Shown here piece by piece: positions 6,392 through 9,402 of a stretch of 9,402 nucleotides of DNA. Position 1 is the stretch's first letter, and each line of letters begins with the position of its first letter. The notes under the pieces were generated by a model that was given only the letters and a program-made list of their open reading frames with translations, made no database searches and had not been told where the DNA came from. This DNA comes from Gammaproteobacteria bacterium (GTDB lineage: Bacteria; Pseudomonadota; Gammaproteobacteria; Nitrosococcales; Methylophagaceae). The translations under genes were made by a program, and so were the position numbers. The stretch is taken from positions 1 to 9,402 of the forward strand of contig QNEY01000050.1 of assembly GCA_003645385.1 (NCBI GenBank), written 5' to 3'.

Positions 6392-6807
6392 TGTTGATTC
6401 AACCATGATTGAAGAATAAGTTGTGCGGAAATACGATCAACATCTCCGCGGTTATTAGACTGCATTTTATTACGAATACCTAATTGGTTCAGCGCTTCAT
6501 AGGTGCTTAAGCGTTCATCTTGCCATTCGACAGGAATTTGAAAGCGGCCATGTAGCCTGTTGCCAAATCGCCGAGACGCAGCGGTCATTTCTTGTTCACT
6601 GTCATCCATGTTAAGCGGTAAGCCCACAATCAGTAGTTGGGGCTGCCATTGATCCAATAGTGCTTCAATTTTGTCCCAATCAGGTATGCCATCACGTGCT
6701 TTGATTACCGTTAGAGGATTGGCCGTCTGAGTGAGTTCCTGACCTACTGCTACCCCAATATTTTTTAACCCAAAGTCAAAGCCAAGCAGTGTTCTTGCGC
6801 TATTCAT
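6388..6807 (-). CDS. ruvX: RuvX/YqgF: Holliday-junction resolvase-like nuclease of rRNA maturation
   Basis: This 139-residue protein has the YqgF RNase H-like fold. Expected acidic residues are D11 in GFDFGLKNIG, D97/E98 in WQDERLST, and D124 in DRISAQLILQSWL. VGLPLNMD (61-68) is a second family signature. In E. coli YqgF is needed for maturation of the 16S rRNA 5' end and is cytoplasmic. The start is set at 6807: it forms an ATGA overlap with the yqgE stop and has GGTGGG (6819-6814) six bases upstream. An in-frame ATG at 6873 would add 22 residues unlike the family. pyrR begins on its stop codon. The yqgE-ruvX pairing is very common in proteobacteria. Confidence 0.96.
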   Translation of the reverse strand: MNSARTLLGFDFGLKNIGVAVGQELTQTANPLTVIKARDGIPDWDKIEALLDQWQPQLLIVGLPLNMDDSEQEMTAASRRFGNRLHGRFQIPVEWQDERLSTYEALNQLGIRNKMQSNNRGDVDRISAQLILQSWLNQQ

Positions 6808-7361
6808 GCGTGACCCACCATATCCGATATCAGGTTTATGTCGATACCTAATAATGTGGCAGCGGCTTGCCAACGCTGTTTGCTTGGAGTATGAAATAAA
6901 ATATCGTCATTTGCGGCCACAGTTAACCAACTGTTGTCAGCGATTTCCTGTTCAAGTTGACCCGCACCCCAGCCAGCGTAACCTAACGCGACCAATGTGT
7001 GCTTAGGTCCTTCATCAGTACCGATAGTTTTTAAAATATCTGTAGAGGTTGTTAGAAAAATATGATCACTAATTTGTTTGCTTGAGTTCCAGTTGCCCGC
7101 AGAATCATGTAAAACTAAGCCCTGACTTTTCTGAACGGGACCACCAAATAATATGGGGGTGGTTTTGGGGGGGGCGCTATCACAATTGATATTAATGTGG
7201 GCTAGCAATTCATCGAGCATGATTTGAGTGGGCCGATTGATGATCAGCCCCATTGCTCCCTCATCATCATGTTCGCAGAGATAGATAACAGAGTGATAGA
7301 AGAAGGTGTCATTCAATGATGGCATCGCAATTAAAAAGTGATTTTTTAGTGATATTGCCAT
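6804..7361 (-). CDS. yqgE: YqgE/AlgH family protein (UPF0301), function uncertain
   Basis: The 185 residues match the usual length of the DUF179 family (E. coli YqgE is about 187). Family landmarks are the N-terminal LKNHFLIAMPSL, residues 32-44 DDEGAMGLIINRP, LFGGPVQ just after residue 70, and the later LGYAGWGAGQLEQE. The family is cytoplasmic and of unclear biochemical role; in Pseudomonas it was named AlgH for a link to alginate regulation. It follows trkA by 12 bases and its stop codon overlaps the ruvX start as ATGA. The site before the ATG is weak (TTAAGA), so translation may depend partly on ribosomes leaving trkA. Codons 63-65 (Ala-Pro-Pro) contain eight consecutive C on the coding strand (7174-7167), a possible slippage site. 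Confidence 0.95.
   Translation of the reverse strand: MAISLKNHFLIAMPSLNDTFFYHSVIYLCEHDDEGAMGLIINRPTQIMLDELLAHININCDSAPPKTTPILFGGPVQKSQGLVLHDSAGNWNSSKQISDHIFLTTSTDILKTIGTDEGPKHTLVALGYAGWGAGQLEQEIADNSWLTVAANDDILFHTPSKQRWQAAATLLGIDINLISDMVGHA
7167..7174. repeat. Eight-base C tract inside yqgE
   Basis: The plus strand has eight consecutive G, read as C8 in the coding strand of yqgE across codons 63-65. A one-base change would shift the frame and remove about two thirds of the protein. As given, the frame is intact. Confidence 0.9.
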
Positions 7362-7373
7362 TCTTAATCTACA

Positions 7374-8747
7374 TCAGAAGAAGTTAAAGCCAACCTGGAA
7401 TAAACGCTCAACTTCGGTAATGTAACGTTTATTAATCAGAAACAATATAACGTGATCTTCTGCTTCGATCACAGTGTCATGATGGGTAATGATGACTTCT
7501 TCACCACGCACGATAGCACCAATGGTTGTGCCAGGTGGCAACTCAATTTCATCGATGCGACGACCTACAACCAGTGAAGAATTCTTATCGCCATGGGCGA
7601 TGGCTTCTAATGCCTCTGCAGCACCACGACGCAATGAATGTACCGCGACAATATCACCACGTCTAATATGAGCTAATAGACTACCGATAGTTGCTTGCTG
7701 TGGAGATAATGCGATATCAATACTACTACTTTCAATCAGATCAACATAAGCAGCACGATTGATAATTGAGAGTACTTTGTGTGCTCCCAAACGCTTGGCA
7801 AGCATGGCTGATAATATATTTGCTTCATCATCATTGGTGAGCGCACAAAATAAATCGACTTTGTCGATATCTTCCTCGATTAGTAACTCTTCATTTGCAA
7901 CATCACCGAATAACACAATAGTATCCGACAACTCTTCAGATAAGAATTCAGCACGCTGGGGGTTAGCTTCGATCAATTTTACTTGGTAGTCCTCTTCTAA
8001 TGCTTTGGCTAGCCTTGCCCCAATCTGACCTCCTCCTGCTAACATAATACGTTTGTAGGGTTTGTCCAGACGACGTAATTCACCCATTACAGAAAGAATA
8101 TCTTTACTGGCAGCAATGAAAAATACTTCATCATCAGCTTCGATAATTGTGTCAGCTTTTGGGATGATTGGGCTGCCATTTCTAAAAATAGCGGCTACCC
8201 GAGTATCCGTTTTTGGAATATGGTCCCGTAGTTCACGTAGAGGGCTACCTACTAATGGACCGCCATGAAATGCTTTTACTGCGACCAATTGCACTTTACC
8301 ATCAGCAAAATCTAGAACTTGTAATGCGTTAGGGTGGTCAATAAGTCGCTCAATATAATCAGTCACAATTTGTTCTGGGCTGATCAGCATGTCAATGGCA
8401 ATGGCATCACTGTTGAATAGCTCAGATCCTGTTAAGTATTCATTGCTGCGAATACGGGCGATCTTAGTGGGTGTATGATAAAGATAATGGCAGATTTGGC
8501 AGGCAACAATATTCGCTTCATCGCTATCTGTGACTGCTAGGACAAGATCTGCATCCTCAGCACCAGCACGGGCTAATACTGCAGGATAAGATGCATGACC
8601 TATAACTGTACGGATATCATAGTGATCTTGAAGTGCTTGTAACAATTCGCTATTGGTATCGACAACGGTGATATCATCATCTTCACGAGCGAGGGTCGCC
8701 GCAACTGATGAACCAACTTGGCCTGCTCCAAGAATAAGAATTTTCAT
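7374..8747 (-). CDS. trkA: TrkA: NAD-binding regulatory subunit of the Trk potassium uptake system
   Basis: TrkA is the cytoplasmic peripheral protein that gates TrkH/TrkG potassium channels in response to NAD(H). This 457-residue protein has the standard duplicated RCK layout. The first Rossmann motif is GAGQVG (7-12) with D30 closing strand 2, followed by a TrkA-C domain at about 140-220. The second Rossmann motif is GGGQIG (238-243) with E260, and a second TrkA-C domain reaches the C-terminus. Length equals E. coli TrkA (458). The start is supported by AGGA seven bases upstream; this site overlaps the stop codon of the preceding ntrX-like gene, suggesting coupling. Placement after an NtrX-type regulator is a pattern I recall in other proteobacteria. 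The channel subunit is not in the window. Confidence 0.97.
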   Translation of the reverse strand: MKILILGAGQVGSSVAATLAREDDDITVVDTNSELLQALQDHYDIRTVIGHASYPAVLARAGAEDADLVLAVTDSDEANIVACQICHYLYHTPTKIARIRSNEYLTGSELFNSDAIAIDMLISPEQIVTDYIERLIDHPNALQVLDFADGKVQLVAVKAFHGGPLVGSPLRELRDHIPKTDTRVAAIFRNGSPIIPKADTIIEADDEVFFIAASKDILSVMGELRRLDKPYKRIMLAGGGQIGARLAKALEEDYQVKLIEANPQRAEFLSEELSDTIVLFGDVANEELLIEEDIDKVDLFCALTNDDEANILSAMLAKRLGAHKVLSIINRAAYVDLIESSSIDIALSPQQATIGSLLAHIRRGDIVAVHSLRRGAAEALEAIAHGDKNSSLVVGRRIDEIELPPGTTIGAIVRGEEVIITHHDTVIEAEDHVILFLINKRYITEVERLFQVGFNFF

Positions 8748-8756
8748 AAAACCATC

Positions 8757-9402
8757 CTAAACCTGTTTGGCATCAATACCTAAAGATCGTAACTTGCGAT
8801 AGAGATGGGTGCGCTCCATACCTGCTAATTTGGCAGCTTTTCCGACATTGCCTTCTGTCTGCTGTAATTTTTGTATTATATAAATGCGTTCAAATTGTTC
8901 TCGGGCCTCTCTAAGTGACAATTTGTAATCAATACTGTCACTTTTTCTGCGATCCTCTGGAGAGGGCTGTAGAGTTTGTTCAATTATAGCTTCATCAATT
9001 TCATCAGTTTCACTAAGTAGCAACAATCGTTGAATAACATTTTTCAGCTCAAGAACGTTGCCAGGCCATGAATAATTGCGGAGTCGATTTTGTGCTGCAA
9101 CGGTAAAATGTCGATAAGGCAGTTGAGTTTGAGTAGTATGTTGATCGACAAAGTGGCGGACAAGTTCAGGGATGTCCTCAATATGTTCTCGTAACGGTGG
9201 TGTTGTCAGGGTAATACTGTTGAGCTGGTACAGTAATGCTTCTAGGAAACTACCATTATTGACTGCCTGTTCCAAAGAATGTTGACTGGCAAAGATAAGC
9301 TGGCAATTGCTGAGTTTATCACTATCTAACAAATGAGATAGTAGAGTCTGGTCATTTTCGTTTAAGAGTGCTACATCAGCAATATACAAGCAATTATTAT
9401 TA
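8757..9402 (-). CDS. ntrX: NtrX-like response regulator, C-terminal part (cut by window edge), with degenerate AAA+ domain
   Basis: The frame is open to the right edge, so only about the last 215 residues are seen; a TTG at 9389 is internal rather than a start. Residue numbers count from that TTG. The visible part aligns with the end of a sigma-54-type AAA+ domain, including PPLREHIEDIPELV (64-77) and WPGNVLELKN (108-117), followed by a Fis-type helix-turn-helix (about 161-205) ending GMERTHLYRKLRSLGI, which is characteristic of NtrX. Several key AAA+ residues are changed. The Walker B segment usually LFLDE reads LYIAD (1-5), the arginine-finger segment usually FREDLYYRLN reads FLEALLYQLN (48-57), and the sensor II arginine of WPGNVREL is leucine (113). 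The DNA-binding end looks intact. It probably still binds DNA but may not hydrolyse ATP or activate sigma-54 polymerase. A partner NtrY kinase would be expected upstream, outside the window. Confidence 0.82.
   Translation of the reverse strand, partial: NNNCLYIADVALLNENDQTLLSHLLDSDKLSNCQLIFASQHSLEQAVNNGSFLEALLYQLNSITLTTPPLREHIEDIPELVRHFVDQHTTQTQLPYRHFTVAAQNRLRNYSWPGNVLELKNVIQRLLLLSETDEIDEAIIEQTLQPSPEDRRKSDSIDYKLSLREAREQFERIYIIQKLQQTEGNVGKAAKLAGMERTHLYRKLRSLGIDAKQV

Noticed and set aside
6808..6873. Upstream ATG for ruvX at 6873
   Set aside because: The added 22 residues lie inside yqgE and do not resemble the family; the 6807 start has a ribosome binding site and an ATGA junction.

Overview
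The window looks like chromosomal DNA from a gammaproteobacterium of low to moderate GC. The strongest evidence is the minus-strand gene order trkA, yqgE, ruvX, pyrR, pyrB, inactive pyrC'. The yqgE-ruvX-pyrR-pyrB-pyrC' part matches the Pseudomonas-type pyrimidine cluster. The YcaO protein is closely similar to that of E. coli. The cytochrome at the left edge resembles cytochromes that serve PQQ alcohol dehydrogenases, which hints at a methylotroph such as Methylophaga; this is inference from recalled family resemblance, not from a search.

Layout. Bases 1-2614 are read on the plus strand: a membrane-anchored monohaem cytochrome c (14-583), a probable intrinsic terminator containing a run of nine G (609-640), ycaO (662-2404) and a tRNA-Asp(GUC) gene with encoded CCA (2538-2614). 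Everything from 2654 to the right edge is on the minus strand and converges on the tRNA. In transcription order it is: the C-terminal part of an NtrX-like response regulator (cut by the window edge), trkA, yqgE, ruvX, pyrR, pyrB, pyrC', a small DUF3012-type lipoprotein, and a HAD-family hydrolase. Gaps between these genes are 9, 12, overlap, overlap, overlap, overlap, 34 and 5 bases, so the whole block could be one long operon. Three junctions are ATGA stop/start overlaps.

How the genes relate. PyrB (catalytic aspartate transcarbamoylase) and the inactive dihydroorotase homologue PyrC' probably form the large Pseudomonas-type ATCase complex, with PyrR as the PRPP-binding regulator or uracil phosphoribosyltransferase. 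RuvX (YqgF) and YqgE are conserved companions of this cluster. TrkA is the NAD-binding regulator of Trk potassium uptake. YcaO is a stand-alone ATP-dependent backbone-activating enzyme of the E. coli type.

No mobile element, CRISPR array, integrase or toxin-antitoxin pair was seen, and most of the window is ordinary core genome. The least ordinary observations are: an NtrX-like protein whose visible AAA+ region lacks the Walker B acid pair, the arginine fingers and the sensor II arginine; long G/C homopolymers in the ycaO leader and inside yqgE; the acidic linker of the anchored cytochrome; and the lipoprotein plus HAD pair at the end of the pyr block. I did not find a clearly new multi-gene system.
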